A stretch of 64,000 nucleotides of DNA from Hyphomicrobiales bacterium (GCA_900471925.1 UCGV01000010.1:201257-265256), one strand, 5' to 3'. Positions 1 to 8,903 are shown, numbered from the stretch's first letter. A program made the numbers and translations. Notes: generated by a model from the sequence alone, not told the origin.

Positions 1-102
1 TTCCTCACTTTTCCTTGATTGGCCCGGCCTGCGTGATGCGGCATAGAGTGCCGCTCCGGCAGCCGGGGACCGTGCCGACCAATGGCGACAAGGAAGAGTC
101 AC

Positions 103-732
103 ATGTCTCGCAAATCCTATACCGGAATATTCATGGCGCTAGCCGCCAGCAGCTTCATCGCGCTCGGCCTCACCCAGACGGCGAGCGCACAGGAAAATCA
201 GCGCGTGCGTCTGCGGGGCACGATCGAGAGCCTCAACGGTGATACGCTAATCGTCAAGACACGCGAGGGCAGCGATACCACTGTTGCTCTCAAGTCGGGC
301 TGGAAGGTCGGCGGTATCAAGAACGCGTCCGTCGATGATATCGAGGTCGGCGATTTTGTCGGTGTCGCCTCGCTGCCGAAGGGCACCGGGCCCGACGGGG
401 CGATCGAGGTTCTGATCTTCCCCGCGGCAATGAAGGGCACCGGCGAAGGCAGCCGCCCGTGGGATGTTCAGCCGAACAGTTCAATGACGAATGCGACTGT
501 CAGCAATGCGGTCAAGGCGGTTGACGGTCATACGATCACGCTCACCTACCAGGGCAAGGAAAAGACCATTGCGATTGCCGATGGTACGCCGATCGTCACG
601 TTTGCGCCGGCGACGAAGGACGACCTGAAGACTGGCGCCGGGGTGATCGTCATGGCGGAGAAAGCGGCCGACGGCAGCATTTCGGCCGCGCAGGTGACCG
701 TTGGCGTCAACGGTGTCATGCCGCCGATGTAA
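103..732 (+). CDS. Exported protein with two DUF5666-like repeats
   Basis: Small secreted protein of 209 residues with no assigned enzymatic role. The N-terminus is a clear Sec signal peptide (hydrophobic stretch about residues 9-25, cleavage near TASA-QE). The mature part looks like an internal duplication: residues about 30-95 and 120-205 both begin with a strand resembling G.IE/KAVDG.T and end with an ADGSI/GAIEV-type strand, as in DUF5666-like beta domains. I chose the ATG at 103 because the AAGGAAG at 90-96 gives a normal ribosome site; an in-frame ATG at 82 is also open. It stands alone, convergent with the ABC gene to its right. Function unknown; periplasmic location is inferred. Confidence 0.75.
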   Translation: MSRKSYTGIFMALAASSFIALGLTQTASAQENQRVRLRGTIESLNGDTLIVKTREGSDTTVALKSGWKVGGIKNASVDDIEVGDFVGVASLPKGTGPDGAIEVLIFPAAMKGTGEGSRPWDVQPNSSMTNATVSNAVKAVDGHTITLTYQGKEKTIAIADGTPIVTFAPATKDDLKTGAGVIVMAEKAADGSISAAQVTVGVNGVMPPM

Positions 733-780
733 CGATATTTCGCGGATTTGCCCTGGCGCAAATCCGCGACCTATTCCTAT

Positions 781-2622
781 TCAGATTGCCGGAGCAGGTG
801 CTGCCGCGGCGTTCGTACCGGTGGCGATGGCCAATGGTTCTTCTTCCGGTTTTGAAGGCAATGCCTGCAGGTGCAGTGTGCGCGGATGCAGCGCCTCCAG
901 ATAGGCTTCCGAACGGCCGATATAGATCATGCCGGTTTCCGGAATGGTCGTCAGCAGCTTGGTCATCGTATGCTGCCATTCGGGTTCCATGCCCTCGAGC
1001 ACTTCGTCGAAGACGACCCAGCGCGGCTTGACGAGAAGCAGGCGGGCAAAGCCGATCGCCTTTTGCTCGTCGCTGTCGAGGATCTTGTCCCAGCGCGCCC
1101 TGTTATCGAGGCGAGCGATCAGCGAATGCAGGCCAGCCGCTTCCAGGGCTGCTTCAACAGTAGCGCTTTCGTAAGCTTCAGGTTTGGCCGGGAAGGCGAT
1201 CGCCTCACGTAAAGTGCCGCCGGGGACATAGGCGACCTGCGGAATAAACAGCATGTCGTCGACTGGCGGAAGGCCCATCGTGCCGTGGCCGGAGGGCCAG
1301 AGGCCGGCCATGGCCTGGAAGAGCAGACGGCGGTTGACGCTGTGATCGCCGTTGATCATGACCTTTTCGCCGGCTTCGATCGTCACGTCCGTCTCGCGGA
1401 GGCGGAAGCCGCCGCAATCCTCGATGTCTTCGCCAAGCTTGGCAACGATGACCACGTCTTTCAGCGTCAGCTTGTCGGGCGCTGTTTCCTCATAGGTGAT
1501 CTTGTCTTCAAAGTTGAAACCGTCGTCGATGTCCTGAAGCGCCTGGCGGAAGTCTGTGACACGCATCAGTGTGGCACGCCATTCGGCAATCGGGCCGAAA
1601 TTTGCGACGTACCAGCGCAGCGCCGTATTGACCTGGTTGAAAGCGCCGACGGACATCATCAGCTGGCCGAAGGTCAGGCCGCCGGAGAAATAGGCGGGAG
1701 CCGCAACAATGATCGGGATGACGATGACAAGCCAGCCGTAACCGGCAGAAACCCAGGTCAGGTTGGTGTTGGCCATGGCGAGCCGCTTGATGACGGCAAG
1801 AACATTGCCGATGTCGCTGTTGATGCGCTTGCGCTCGTTTTCCTCGCCGCGCGCAACCGTGATCGCCGGCATGTTTTCATTGGCGTGCATCAGTGCGAAG
1901 CGCAGTTCGGCTTCCTTGGAGAATCTGTCGGCATTCAGCTTGACGAGCTTGCGACCGACGACCTGGCTCAGGACCGAGGCCGATGCGGCATAAAAGATCG
2001 CCGCCCAGACCATGTAGCCGGGAATGGTGAAGCTGTGGCCGCTTATATGGAAGATGAAGCCGCTTGAAAGCTCCCACAGCACGCCGATGAAACTGACGAG
2101 CAGGATCGTCGACTGCAGCAGGCCAAGCGCGAGATTGGTGGTGCTTTCGGCGAGATTTCGGGAATCCTCGTGAAGGCGCTGGTCGGGATTGACGCCGAGA
2201 ATGCCGATGGTGGAAAGCTTGAGGGCGCGCTTGCGCTTCAGCCACTGATCGACGAGATCGCGCGAGAGTCCTTCGCGCATATAGAGCGCGGTCATCTGGT
2301 TCAGCCAGGCCTGAAACACGTTGAGCAGCAACAGCGCGCCCGCGATGATGGCAAAAACTTCGAGCTGGCGGAAGAACTCGCCCAGGTCACGGCGCTCGAG
2401 TGAGTCGTAGAAGGGGGCGTTCCATTCGTTGAGGATCACCTGTCCGTAGGCGGTTGCCAGGATGATGAGCACGAGCAGGATCGCAAGCGCGACCACCTTG
2501 CCACGAACCTGTGAATTCCAGAACGCGGAGAACATCACGCCAAGCCGATATGTCAGGCTGAGATCGTACCCTACCCGGTCCTGATTCTGGATGCCCCTCC
2601 CCCTGTTATTGTCATTTGCCAT
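781..2622 (-). CDS. SbmA/BacA/YddA-type ABC transporter (membrane domain plus degenerate ATPase domain)
   Basis: Fused ABC exporter-type protein of 613 residues. The N-terminal part (about 30-330) is an ABC_membrane_2/SbmA-BacA-like domain with several membrane helices and the family-like segment ending WNAPFYDSLE near residue 70. The C-terminal part (about 390-590) has an ABC ATPase layout but its motifs are broken. The P-loop position reads GDHSVNRR (residues 425-432) with no GK[ST]. The signature region reads DSDEQKAIGFARLLL instead of LSGGEQ. Walker B keeps Asp-Glu (539-540), but the switch-loop His appears replaced in IGRSEAY. Relatives move peptides, vitamin B12 or fatty acyl groups. 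This copy may be a non-hydrolysing half that needs a partner, or a carrier. Convergent with the gene to the left; metA diverges on the right. Confidence 0.85.
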   Translation of the reverse strand: MANDNNRGRGIQNQDRVGYDLSLTYRLGVMFSAFWNSQVRGKVVALAILLVLIILATAYGQVILNEWNAPFYDSLERRDLGEFFRQLEVFAIIAGALLLLNVFQAWLNQMTALYMREGLSRDLVDQWLKRKRALKLSTIGILGVNPDQRLHEDSRNLAESTTNLALGLLQSTILLVSFIGVLWELSSGFIFHISGHSFTIPGYMVWAAIFYAASASVLSQVVGRKLVKLNADRFSKEAELRFALMHANENMPAITVARGEENERKRINSDIGNVLAVIKRLAMANTNLTWVSAGYGWLVIVIPIIVAAPAYFSGGLTFGQLMMSVGAFNQVNTALRWYVANFGPIAEWRATLMRVTDFRQALQDIDDGFNFEDKITYEETAPDKLTLKDVVIVAKLGEDIEDCGGFRLRETDVTIEAGEKVMINGDHSVNRRLLFQAMAGLWPSGHGTMGLPPVDDMLFIPQVAYVPGGTLREAIAFPAKPEAYESATVEAALEAAGLHSLIARLDNRARWDKILDSDEQKAIGFARLLLVKPRWVVFDEVLEGMEPEWQHTMTKLLTTIPETGMIYIGRSEAYLEALHPRTLHLQALPSKPEEEPLAIATGTNAAAAPAPAI

Positions 2623-2778
2623 TACATGTTTCCAAATCCGCCCATCCGTACATTAATAACATGGGGGCGTTACTGGTCCATCAACAGATTCCACCACCCA
2701 TAAAGAAAGCGTGATGCCTTTTAAAGCTATCCGCATTGACAGTTGATTCGCGGCGCGACTGGCGCTATTTAAGGTATC

Positions 2779-2830
2779 TCGTGGTGATTTGGCCGGCCGG
2801 CTTGCAGCCACGTTAAATAAGTCGCTAAAG
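2779..2830 (+). promoter_or_regulatory. SAM-II riboswitch aptamer
   Basis: The leader of metA carries the conserved SAM-II (metA motif) core: a 5' TCGTGGTGATTTG, the complementary CTTGCAGCCACG, then the A-rich TTAAATAAGT and the pseudoknot-closing GCTAAAG. CGTGG pairs with CCACG to form P1. This aptamer is the usual S-adenosylmethionine sensor in front of metA, metX and metC genes in alphaproteobacteria, and high SAM is expected to shut off the gene downstream. Spacing to the metA start is about 65 bases. Confidence 0.93.
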
Positions 2831-2842
2831 GGCCGCGTGCGG

Positions 2843-2879
2843 ACCGGTAGCGATTCTTTCGCCGCCGGTTTTTTATTTT
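2843..2879 (+). terminator. Leader terminator between SAM-II aptamer and metA
   Basis: A hairpin with outer stem ACCGG/CCGGT (2843-2847 with 2865-2869) and inner stem GCGA/TCGC is followed by a T-rich run (2869-2879). It begins 12 bases after the aptamer and ends just before the coding region, so it is a likely transcriptional expression platform. Confidence 0.7.
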
Positions 2880-2894
2880 GATCGAGTGACCGCA

Positions 2895-3818
2895 ATGCCC
2901 ATCAAGATCCCCGACACGCTTCCCGCCTTCGAAACCCTCGTGAACGAGGGTGTGCGGGTCATGACCGAAACGGTGGCGATCCGCCAGGATATCCGCCCGC
3001 TGCAGATCGGGCTGCTGAACCTGATGCCGAACAAGATCAAGACCGAGGTACAGATGGCGCGCCTTGTGGGCGCATCGCCGCTGCAGGTGGAATTCTCGCT
3101 GATCCGCGTCGGCAACCACAAGGCCAAGAACACATCCGAAGAACATCTGCTGGCTTTCTACCAGACCTGGGAGGAAGTGAAGCACCGCAAGTTCGACGGT
3201 TTCATCATCACCGGTGCGCCGATCGAGACGCTGCCCTATGAGGATGTGACCTACTGGAAGGAAATGCAGCAGATTTTCGACTGGACGCAGACGAATGTCC
3301 ACTCGACGATGAACGTCTGCTGGGGCGCGATGGCGGGGATCTACCATTTCCACGGCGTGCCGAAATACGAGCTGAAGGAAAAGGCCTTCGGCATTTACCG
3401 GCACAAGAACCTCAAGCCGTCCTCCGTCTATCTCAACGGCTTTTCCGATAATTTCGAGATTCCGGTATCGCGCTGGACCGAAGTGCGTCGGGCCGATATC
3501 GAGAAGATCGACGGGCTGGAGATCCTGATGGAATCGAGCGAGATGGGGATCTGTCTCGTCCACGAGCCGAAGGGCCGCCGGCTCTATATCTTCAATCACG
3601 TTGAATATGATTCCACGTCGCTTTCTGACGAATATTTCCGCGATGTGAATGCCGGCGTTCCGATCAAGATGCCGCAGAACTATTTTCCGCATAACGACCC
3701 GACGCTCGCGCCGCAAAACCGTTGGCGCAGCCATGCGCATCTGCTTTTCGGTAACTGGATCAACGAGATCTACCAGACGACGTCCTACGATATCGAAGAG
3801 ATCGGCAAGGACATCTGA
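2895..3818 (+). CDS. metA: Homoserine O-acetyltransferase (MetA family)
   Basis: Cytosolic enzyme of methionine synthesis that acylates the hydroxyl of L-homoserine. The protein has 307 residues, normal for MetA, and starts [11 protein letters not shown]. Catalytic Cys142 lies in NVCWGAMAG. Residue 111 is Glu (ITGAPIE), where E. coli MetA has Gly; Glu111 is the known determinant of acetyl-CoA use, so this should be an acetyl- and not a succinyltransferase. An upstream in-frame GTG at 2886 is possible, but ATG 2895 matches the family N-terminus. The ribosome site is weak (GAG at 2884-2886). Expression is under the SAM-II riboswitch, and a strong terminator follows. Confidence 0.96.
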   Translation: MPIKIPDTLPAFETLVNEGVRVMTETVAIRQDIRPLQIGLLNLMPNKIKTEVQMARLVGASPLQVEFSLIRVGNHKAKNTSEEHLLAFYQTWEEVKHRKFDGFIITGAPIETLPYEDVTYWKEMQQIFDWTQTNVHSTMNVCWGAMAGIYHFHGVPKYELKEKAFGIYRHKNLKPSSVYLNGFSDNFEIPVSRWTEVRRADIEKIDGLEILMESSEMGICLVHEPKGRRLYIFNHVEYDSTSLSDEYFRDVNAGVPIKMPQNYFPHNDPTLAPQNRWRSHAHLLFGNWINEIYQTTSYDIEEIGKDI

Positions 3819-3844
3819 GCTTCGCCATGCGGGTTGAAATATAG

Positions 3845-3876
3845 CGCCGTCGCATTTCAGCGACGGCGTTTTGTTT
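3845..3876 (+). terminator. Intrinsic terminator after metA
   Basis: Perfect nine-base-pair stem CGCCGTCGC / GCGACGGCG with a six-base loop, followed by TTTTGTTTT. Confidence 0.9.
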
Positions 3877-3958
3877 TCCGGCTCCAACCGGTTGCGGTTT
3901 GCCGAGAATGAAGGCAGGTTCCCGTTCCTGAATCCCAAGGATGGAGCGAGCGTCGATC

Positions 3959-4981
3959 ATGGCGAACAAGTTGGAACGGGAAGTTTTCGGGCGGACGAAA
4001 GAGGGGGAGACCGTTCATCGCGTCACCATCAGCGGCGGCGGCCTGACAGTGAAGGTGCTGACCTGGGGAACGGTTATCCAGGATATCAGGCTCGAAGGGC
4101 ATGAGGCGCCGCTGGTGCTCGGCTTCGAGAATTTCGAGAGCTACCTCGAACACTCGCCTTTCTTCGGCGCGACACCGGGGCGCTGCGCCAACCGCATCGG
4201 CGACGGCAAGTTCACGCTCGACGGCAAGGCCTATCAGCTGGAGCTCAACGAGAAGGGCGTCACCCATCTTCACGGCGGCAGCGACAATATTGGAAAGCTC
4301 GTCTGGACGATCGTCGAGCATGAAGCTGACCGCGTGGTGCTGAAGGTCATCGATCCCGATGGACGCGCCGGCTACCCCGGTAACTGCACGGTCCAGGCGA
4401 CCTATCGTGTCCATGGCAATGGCGAGCTGTCTGTCACTTACGAGACGGTAACGGACCAGCCGACGCTCGCCAATGTCTGCCAGCATTCCTATTTCAATCT
4501 CGACGGCCGCGAGGATGCGCTGGCGCATGACATCATGATCGCCGCCGACCACTATCTGCCGACCAACGAGAAGCAGGTGCCGACCGGTGAGATCCGCCCT
4601 GTTGACGGCACTGCGTTCGATTTCCGCGAGATGGCGCCAATGAAGCGGTTCGTGGATCAGGAACAGGCGCTCTACGACCATAATTTCTGCCTGTCGTCCG
4701 AGCGCACCGCCAAGCGTTCCGTCGTGCTTGCCCGCAGCGTGCATTCCGGCGTATCGCTGGAAGTGCGCAGCACCGAGCCTGGCGTGCAGTTCTATGCCGG
4801 CTTCAAGCTCGGCGTTCCGGTGCCGGGTCTCGGCGGCCGCAAATATGGTCCGTTTGCAGGTTTCTGCTTGGAAACGCAGATCTGGCCTGACGCGATCAAT
4901 CACGAAGGCTTCCCGAACGCTGTCCTGCGTCCCGGCGAAGTGCTGCGTCAGGAAACCGACTACATCTTCACCAAGAACTGA
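3959..4981 (+). CDS. galM: Aldose 1-epimerase (galactose mutarotase)
   Basis: Interconverts alpha and beta anomers of aldohexoses such as galactose and glucose in the cytosol. The 340-residue length and motifs fit GalM: GRCANRIGDG near residue 75, the catalytic-His segment CQHSYFNLDG (about 173-182) and the catalytic-Glu segment ETQIWPDAINH near residue 307. I chose ATG 3959 (MANKLERE) because GGAG at 3943 is the only ribosome-site-like sequence; ATG 3941 is also in frame. It is a single gene between two strong terminators. Confidence 0.94.
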   Translation: MANKLEREVFGRTKEGETVHRVTISGGGLTVKVLTWGTVIQDIRLEGHEAPLVLGFENFESYLEHSPFFGATPGRCANRIGDGKFTLDGKAYQLELNEKGVTHLHGGSDNIGKLVWTIVEHEADRVVLKVIDPDGRAGYPGNCTVQATYRVHGNGELSVTYETVTDQPTLANVCQHSYFNLDGREDALAHDIMIAADHYLPTNEKQVPTGEIRPVDGTAFDFREMAPMKRFVDQEQALYDHNFCLSSERTAKRSVVLARSVHSGVSLEVRSTEPGVQFYAGFKLGVPVPGLGGRKYGPFAGFCLETQIWPDAINHEGFPNAVLRPGEVLRQETDYIFTKN

Positions 4982-5008
4982 GTTCTTCCGTCATTGCCGG
5001 ATTGACGA

Positions 5009-5043
5009 AACCCTCGCGGTGCCGCCGCGAGGGTTTTTCTTTT
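5009..5043 (+). terminator. Intrinsic terminator after galM
   Basis: Stem CCCTCGCGG / CCGCGAGGG (5011-5019 with 5025-5033), followed by TTTTTCTTTT. Confidence 0.92.
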
Positions 5044-5069
5044 GCGGATGCGATTCCAGCTTGCCGATT

Positions 5070-5109
5070 GGTTCTAAATAGGTTCTATTGTGTCTCCATG
5101 GATAGAACC
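5070..5109 (+). promoter_or_regulatory. Putative GntR operator (GGTTCTA repeats)
   Basis: GGTTCTA occurs at 5070-5076 and GGTTCTAT at 5081-5088. The reverse complement ATAGAACC is at 5102-5109, inside the start of the GntR gene. This direct plus inverted repeat is a plausible autoregulatory operator for the amino-sugar operon; binding is inferred only. Confidence 0.5.
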
Positions 5110-5871
5110 AGTCTGATCGCAGAGCTGAATGGCCGTGGGCTGCGCGACGAGGCGGCGACGGGGCCGCTTTACAAGCGGCTGGCGCAGGCGCTCACCGGTC
5201 TTATCCAGGAGGGTCTGCTGAAACCAGGTACGGCGCTGCCCGGCGAACGCGACCTGGCGGAGGCGCTGAAGCTTGGCCGTGTCACGGTGCGTACAGCCTA
5301 TCGCGATCTCATGACTTCGGGCGCGCTGGAATCACGCCATGGCAGCGGCACGTTCGTTTCCAGCAAGGTGGAGCGTATGGAGCAATCGCTCTGGCGGCTC
5401 TCCTCCTTCTCTGCCGACATGCGTTCGCGCGGGCGTTCTCCGGCGGCAAAGATCCTGTCGCGGACGATCAACACTCCATCCCCCGAAGAATCGTTCCTGC
5501 TCGGCCTCGGTAGCGATGAACCGGTGTTGCGGCTCGACCGCCTTCGCCTGGCCGACGGACTGCCGCTCGCCATCGAGCGCGCCGTTGTGCCGGTCAAATT
5601 TCTCGGCGAGGATGCGGGGGGCGAAGGATCGCTTTATGATGCGCTTGCACAGAGCGGCCACAAGCCGGTGCGCGCCCTGCAGCGATTGACGGCTGTCACG
5701 CTCGATCCGTCATCGGCCGCCATTCTCAACGTCAAGGCCGGCGCACCGGCGCTTCTGATCGAACGCGTTTCGCGCCTGGAAGACCAGCGCGTCGTTGAAT
5801 ACACCCGCTCGCATTATCGTGGTGACGCCTATGATTTCGTCGCCGAACTCAGAATTGGAGATGACTTATGA
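5098..5871 (+). CDS. GntR/HutC-family transcriptional regulator of amino-sugar use
   Basis: Regulator of 257 residues with an N-terminal winged helix (about 18-85, including GERDLAEALKLGRVTVRTAYRD) and a C-terminal UTRA ligand-binding domain (about 105-250, ending YTRSHYRGDAYDF), typical of the HutC subfamily that senses small metabolites. It is the first gene of an operon with a SIS-domain deaminase, nagA and a second SIS protein; its stop overlaps the next start. An N-acetylglucosamine or glucosamine 6-phosphate effector is inferred from this context. ATG 5098 fits the domain start; longer forms would run into the galM terminator. GGTTCTA repeats at its promoter may be its operator. Confidence 0.9.
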   Translation: MDRTSLIAELNGRGLRDEAATGPLYKRLAQALTGLIQEGLLKPGTALPGERDLAEALKLGRVTVRTAYRDLMTSGALESRHGSGTFVSSKVERMEQSLWRLSSFSADMRSRGRSPAAKILSRTINTPSPEESFLLGLGSDEPVLRLDRLRLADGLPLAIERAVVPVKFLGEDAGGEGSLYDALAQSGHKPVRALQRLTAVTLDPSSAAILNVKAGAPALLIERVSRLEDQRVVEYTRSHYRGDAYDFVAELRIGDDL

Positions 5872-6899
5872 ACGAGTACAAGTCGCTGATGTTGCAGGAA
5901 GCGGGTGAAGCACCCGAAGTGGTTGCGACCCTGCTCGAAAAGGAAAAGCCGGCCTTCGCAGAGATCGCGCGGCTGTTTTCTTCCGCTCGTCCGGCTGTCG
6001 TCACGACGGCGGCACGCGGTTCCTCCGACCATGCTGCAACCTTCTTCAAATATCTTTTCGAGATTACCTGCGGCGTTCCGGTCGCCTCGATCGGCCCATC
6101 CATCGCCTCGGTCTACAATGCGCCCCTGCATCTGAACGGCGGCATTCACTTTACCGTTTCGCAGTCGGGTGCGAGCCCGGACATCGTGGCACTGCAGGAG
6201 GCGGCCAAGAAGGGTGGCGCGACGACAATCGCCGTCGTCAACGTGACCGATAGCCCGCTCGCCAAGCAGGCGGATATTGTTCTCGGTCTCAATGCAGGAG
6301 CTGAAAAGAGTGTCGCGGCAACGAAGTCCTTTATCGCATCGGTAGCCGCCCTTGGTGGCGTGACGGCTGTGATCGGCGGCAAGAGCGCATTGCAGACGTC
6401 ACTTGAAATGCTTCCGGCAGCACTCGCTGCGACCTCCGGCATCGATACGTCTGAAGTCGAGGACGTCCTGCTTAACGCTTCATCGCTCTATACAGGCGGT
6501 CGCGGCACAGCCTTTGCGATCGCCCTTGAGGCGGCGCTGAAGGCCAAGGAGACATCCGGTCTTCACGCCGAAGCCTTCTCGCTCGCCGAGCTGATGCATG
6601 GGCCGATGCGCCTCGTGCAGCCGGGCTTCCCGATCATCGGCTTCGTGCCTGACGATGCCGCCTTCGACAACAATGCCAAGGCGCTGGAGCGGTTGCAGAA
6701 TCTCGGCGCGACGACGGTGTCATTCTCGACCCGGCCGCTTCCTGGCATCAACCTGCAAATACCGACGACGGGCAACGGTCTCATCGACCCGCTGGTATCG
6801 CTGCTCGTCTACTACCGCCTGATCGAGTCGGTCACGCGCAAGAAGGGTTTCGACCCGGACAAGCCGGCGAACCTGCTCAAGGTGACGGAGACGGTCTGA
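5868..6899 (+). CDS. SIS-domain glucosamine-6-phosphate deaminase-type enzyme (NagB-II/AgaS/GlmS-like)
   Basis: Cytosolic sugar-phosphate enzyme of 343 residues with two SIS domains (about 35-170 and 200-330). Phosphosugar-binding serine loops are visible: ARGSSDHAA and SQSGASPD in the first domain. Residues equivalent to the GlmS isomerase active site lie in KETSGLHAEAFSLAELMHGP (about 224-243). It lacks the glutaminase domain of GlmS. With nagA next door, the likely reaction is glucosamine 6-phosphate to fructose 6-phosphate plus ammonia. It overlaps the regulator stop by four bases and uses a GGAG ribosome site inside that gene. A ketose-amine isomerase role is the alternative. Confidence 0.87.
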   Translation: MNEYKSLMLQEAGEAPEVVATLLEKEKPAFAEIARLFSSARPAVVTTAARGSSDHAATFFKYLFEITCGVPVASIGPSIASVYNAPLHLNGGIHFTVSQSGASPDIVALQEAAKKGGATTIAVVNVTDSPLAKQADIVLGLNAGAEKSVAATKSFIASVAALGGVTAVIGGKSALQTSLEMLPAALAATSGIDTSEVEDVLLNASSLYTGGRGTAFAIALEAALKAKETSGLHAEAFSLAELMHGPMRLVQPGFPIIGFVPDDAAFDNNAKALERLQNLGATTVSFSTRPLPGINLQIPTTGNGLIDPLVSLLVYYRLIESVTRKKGFDPDKPANLLKVTETV

Positions 6900-8050
6900 T
6901 GGCCCGCAAAATCTTCACTGGCGCCCGTATCTTCGACGGCGAACGCTTCCACGACGAGCGGGCGCTGATCGTGAAGAGCGGACGTGTCGAGGCGATCGTC
7001 GACGGGAAGGATCTGCCGGAGGGCGAAGTCGTACCGTTGGCCGGCGGCGTGCTCTCCGCCGGCTTCATCGATGCGCAGGTCAATGGCGGCGGCGGTCGTA
7101 TGCTGAATGACGAGCCGTCACCCGAGTCCATGTACATGATCGCCGAGGGCCATCGTCCTTATGGCACGACGGCTTTGCTGCCGACGCTGATCACAGATAT
7201 GGCGGAAGCGACGGCCGCGGCGATCGAGGCGGCCAAGATCGCGGTGACGACGAACCGCGGTGTGGCCGGCCTGCATCTGGAAGGTCCGCATCTGGCGCCG
7301 GCGCGCAAGGGCGCGCATCTCGCCGAACTGATGCGTCCGGTCGAGGACAAGGATGTGAAGGCCTTCATCGCCGCCCGCGAGGCGATCGGTACTCTGCTCG
7401 TCACCATGGCGGCGGAACAGGTGACGGTTTCGCAGGTGCGTGAGCTCAGCGAAGCAGGCGTCATCGTCAGCATCGGTCATTCGGACAGCATCAGCGAGGC
7501 GGCGGAAGCCCGCTTCGATGCCGGCGCTCGCGGCGTGACGCATCTCTTCAACGCCATGAGCCAGCTGGGGCATCGCGCGCCGGGGCTCGTCGGTGCTGCA
7601 ATCGATCATCCCGCCGTCTGGTGCGGCATCATCGCAGACGGTCATCATGTCGATCCGAAGGCGCTGCGCACGGCGCTGCGCGCAAAGCGCGGCGAGGGCA
7701 AGCTGTTCTTCGTGACCGATGCCATGTCGCTCGTCGGATCGGAGAAGGACACGTTCACGCTTAACGGTCGCACAGTCCGGCGCGAACGGGGTGGCTTCTG
7801 CTCCAAGCTCGTGCTTTCGGACGGTACGCTCGCAGGCTCGGATGTCGATATGGCTTCCACCATCCGCTATGGCGTAACCTATCTTGAACTGACGCTCGCT
7901 GAAGCTCTCAGGATGGCGACGCTCTATCCTGCGCGCTTCCTGCGGCTTGCCGATCGCGGTCACCTTTCGCCTGGCGCACGCGCTGATCTCGTGCATTTCA
8001 CCGATGCCATCGAAGTCACGGCGACCTGGCTGAACGGCGAAGCGGCCTAG
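6899..8050 (+). CDS. nagA: N-acetylglucosamine-6-phosphate deacetylase
   Basis: Amidohydrolase of 383 residues that removes acetate from GlcNAc-6-phosphate, feeding the SIS deaminase encoded just upstream. Family motifs are in order: [11 protein letters not shown] (about 58-68), [14 protein letters not shown] with the metal-binding Glu (about 123-136), [21 protein letters not shown] with metal-binding His (about 212-227), and the catalytic Asp in [10 protein letters not shown] (about 272-281). Start and upstream stop overlap in TGATG, showing translational coupling. Confidence 0.95.
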   Translation: MARKIFTGARIFDGERFHDERALIVKSGRVEAIVDGKDLPEGEVVPLAGGVLSAGFIDAQVNGGGGRMLNDEPSPESMYMIAEGHRPYGTTALLPTLITDMAEATAAAIEAAKIAVTTNRGVAGLHLEGPHLAPARKGAHLAELMRPVEDKDVKAFIAAREAIGTLLVTMAAEQVTVSQVRELSEAGVIVSIGHSDSISEAAEARFDAGARGVTHLFNAMSQLGHRAPGLVGAAIDHPAVWCGIIADGHHVDPKALRTALRAKRGEGKLFFVTDAMSLVGSEKDTFTLNGRTVRRERGGFCSKLVLSDGTLAGSDVDMASTIRYGVTYLELTLAEALRMATLYPARFLRLADRGHLSPGARADLVHFTDAIEVTATWLNGEAA

Positions 8051-8063
8051 GGGAGTGCGGCGG

Positions 8064-8792
8064 ATGACTGATATCACAGACGCCTATTTCTCCGATCTCA
8101 TCGACCGGCTGCAGGATTTGAAGCAGGTGCTTGCTGCGCCGATGGCCGAGGCCGCCGCTGCAATTCTCGAGGCTGCGCGCGGTGACAAGCGCGTCTACGT
8201 CTTCGGCACCGGCCATTCGCACATGCTGGCGGAAGAGGTGCACTACCGCGCCGGCGGGCTTGCCTTCACGGTGCCCGTTCTTGTCGGCTCGGCCATGCTG
8301 CATGAGGGCGCCGTCATCAGCTCGGTCTATGAGCGGACGCAGGGGTTGGTGCGGCCTGTGCTGGAACGTTACGGCATGCAACCGGGCGATGTCATCATCA
8401 TCGCCTCCAATTCGGGCGTGAATGCCGCGCCGATCGAGGCGGCCGACTATGCGCGGGAGATTGGCGTCAAGGTGATTGCCATCACCTCTGTCGCCTATTC
8501 GACTGCGATCGCCAATGGCCGCCGGCGGCTTGCCGATGTGGCCGATGTGGTGCTCGACAATGGGCTGCCGCCAGGTGATGCCGTTCTCGGTCTCGATGGA
8601 ACGGGCCTTCGGGTTGGGCCGGTTTCAACGGCGGTCGGCGTGACGGTCATCAATGCAATCTTCGCGGAGGTAGCTTCACAGCTCTCGAAATCCGGCGATG
8701 CGCCTGTCTATCTCAGCGCCAACATGCCGGGGGCGGCCGAGATCAATCAGAAGCTGGTGAAGAAGTACCGGCCACGCAATCCGCATCTCTAA
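8064..8792 (+). CDS. SIS-domain sugar isomerase-like protein (UPF0309 type)
   Basis: Protein of 242 residues with one SIS fold: phosphosugar-binding loops [14 protein letters not shown] (about 45-58) and [14 protein letters not shown] (about 111-124). It resembles the UPF0309 family of predicted phosphosugar-binding proteins. As last gene of the nagA operon it may handle a related phosphosugar such as a GlcNAc or ManNAc derivative; the reaction is unknown. ATG 8064 is preferred over GTG 8055 because GGGGAG (8051-8055) lies at correct spacing. A GGCCGGC/GCCGGCC hairpin follows the stop. Confidence 0.82.
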   Translation: MTDITDAYFSDLIDRLQDLKQVLAAPMAEAAAAILEAARGDKRVYVFGTGHSHMLAEEVHYRAGGLAFTVPVLVGSAMLHEGAVISSVYERTQGLVRPVLERYGMQPGDVIIIASNSGVNAAPIEAADYAREIGVKVIAITSVAYSTAIANGRRRLADVADVVLDNGLPPGDAVLGLDGTGLRVGPVSTAVGVTVINAIFAEVASQLSKSGDAPVYLSANMPGAAEINQKLVKKYRPRNPHL

Positions 8793-8845
8793 GCAAAGAG
8801 GCCGGCATGTTCGCCGGCCGTTCCGTATCCGGCCACCGGAGCAAA

Positions 8846-8880
8846 CGAAAAACGGCCCGAAGTGGATGCTTCAGGCCGTT
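8846..8880 (-). terminator. Intrinsic terminator after efp
   Basis: On the minus strand, AACGGCC-t-GAAG pairs with CTTC-g-GGCCGTT and is followed by TTTCG. It lies just beyond the efp stop codon. Confidence 0.8.
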
Positions 8881-8903
8881 CGAAACTCTAAAAACTGATG
8901 AAA

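Noticed and set aside
2736..2770. TTGACA (2736-2741) with CTATTT (2765-2770) as the metA promoter
   Set aside because: The spacing is 23 bases, too long for a sigma-70 promoter. A promoter must exist near here, but I cannot place its -10 box.
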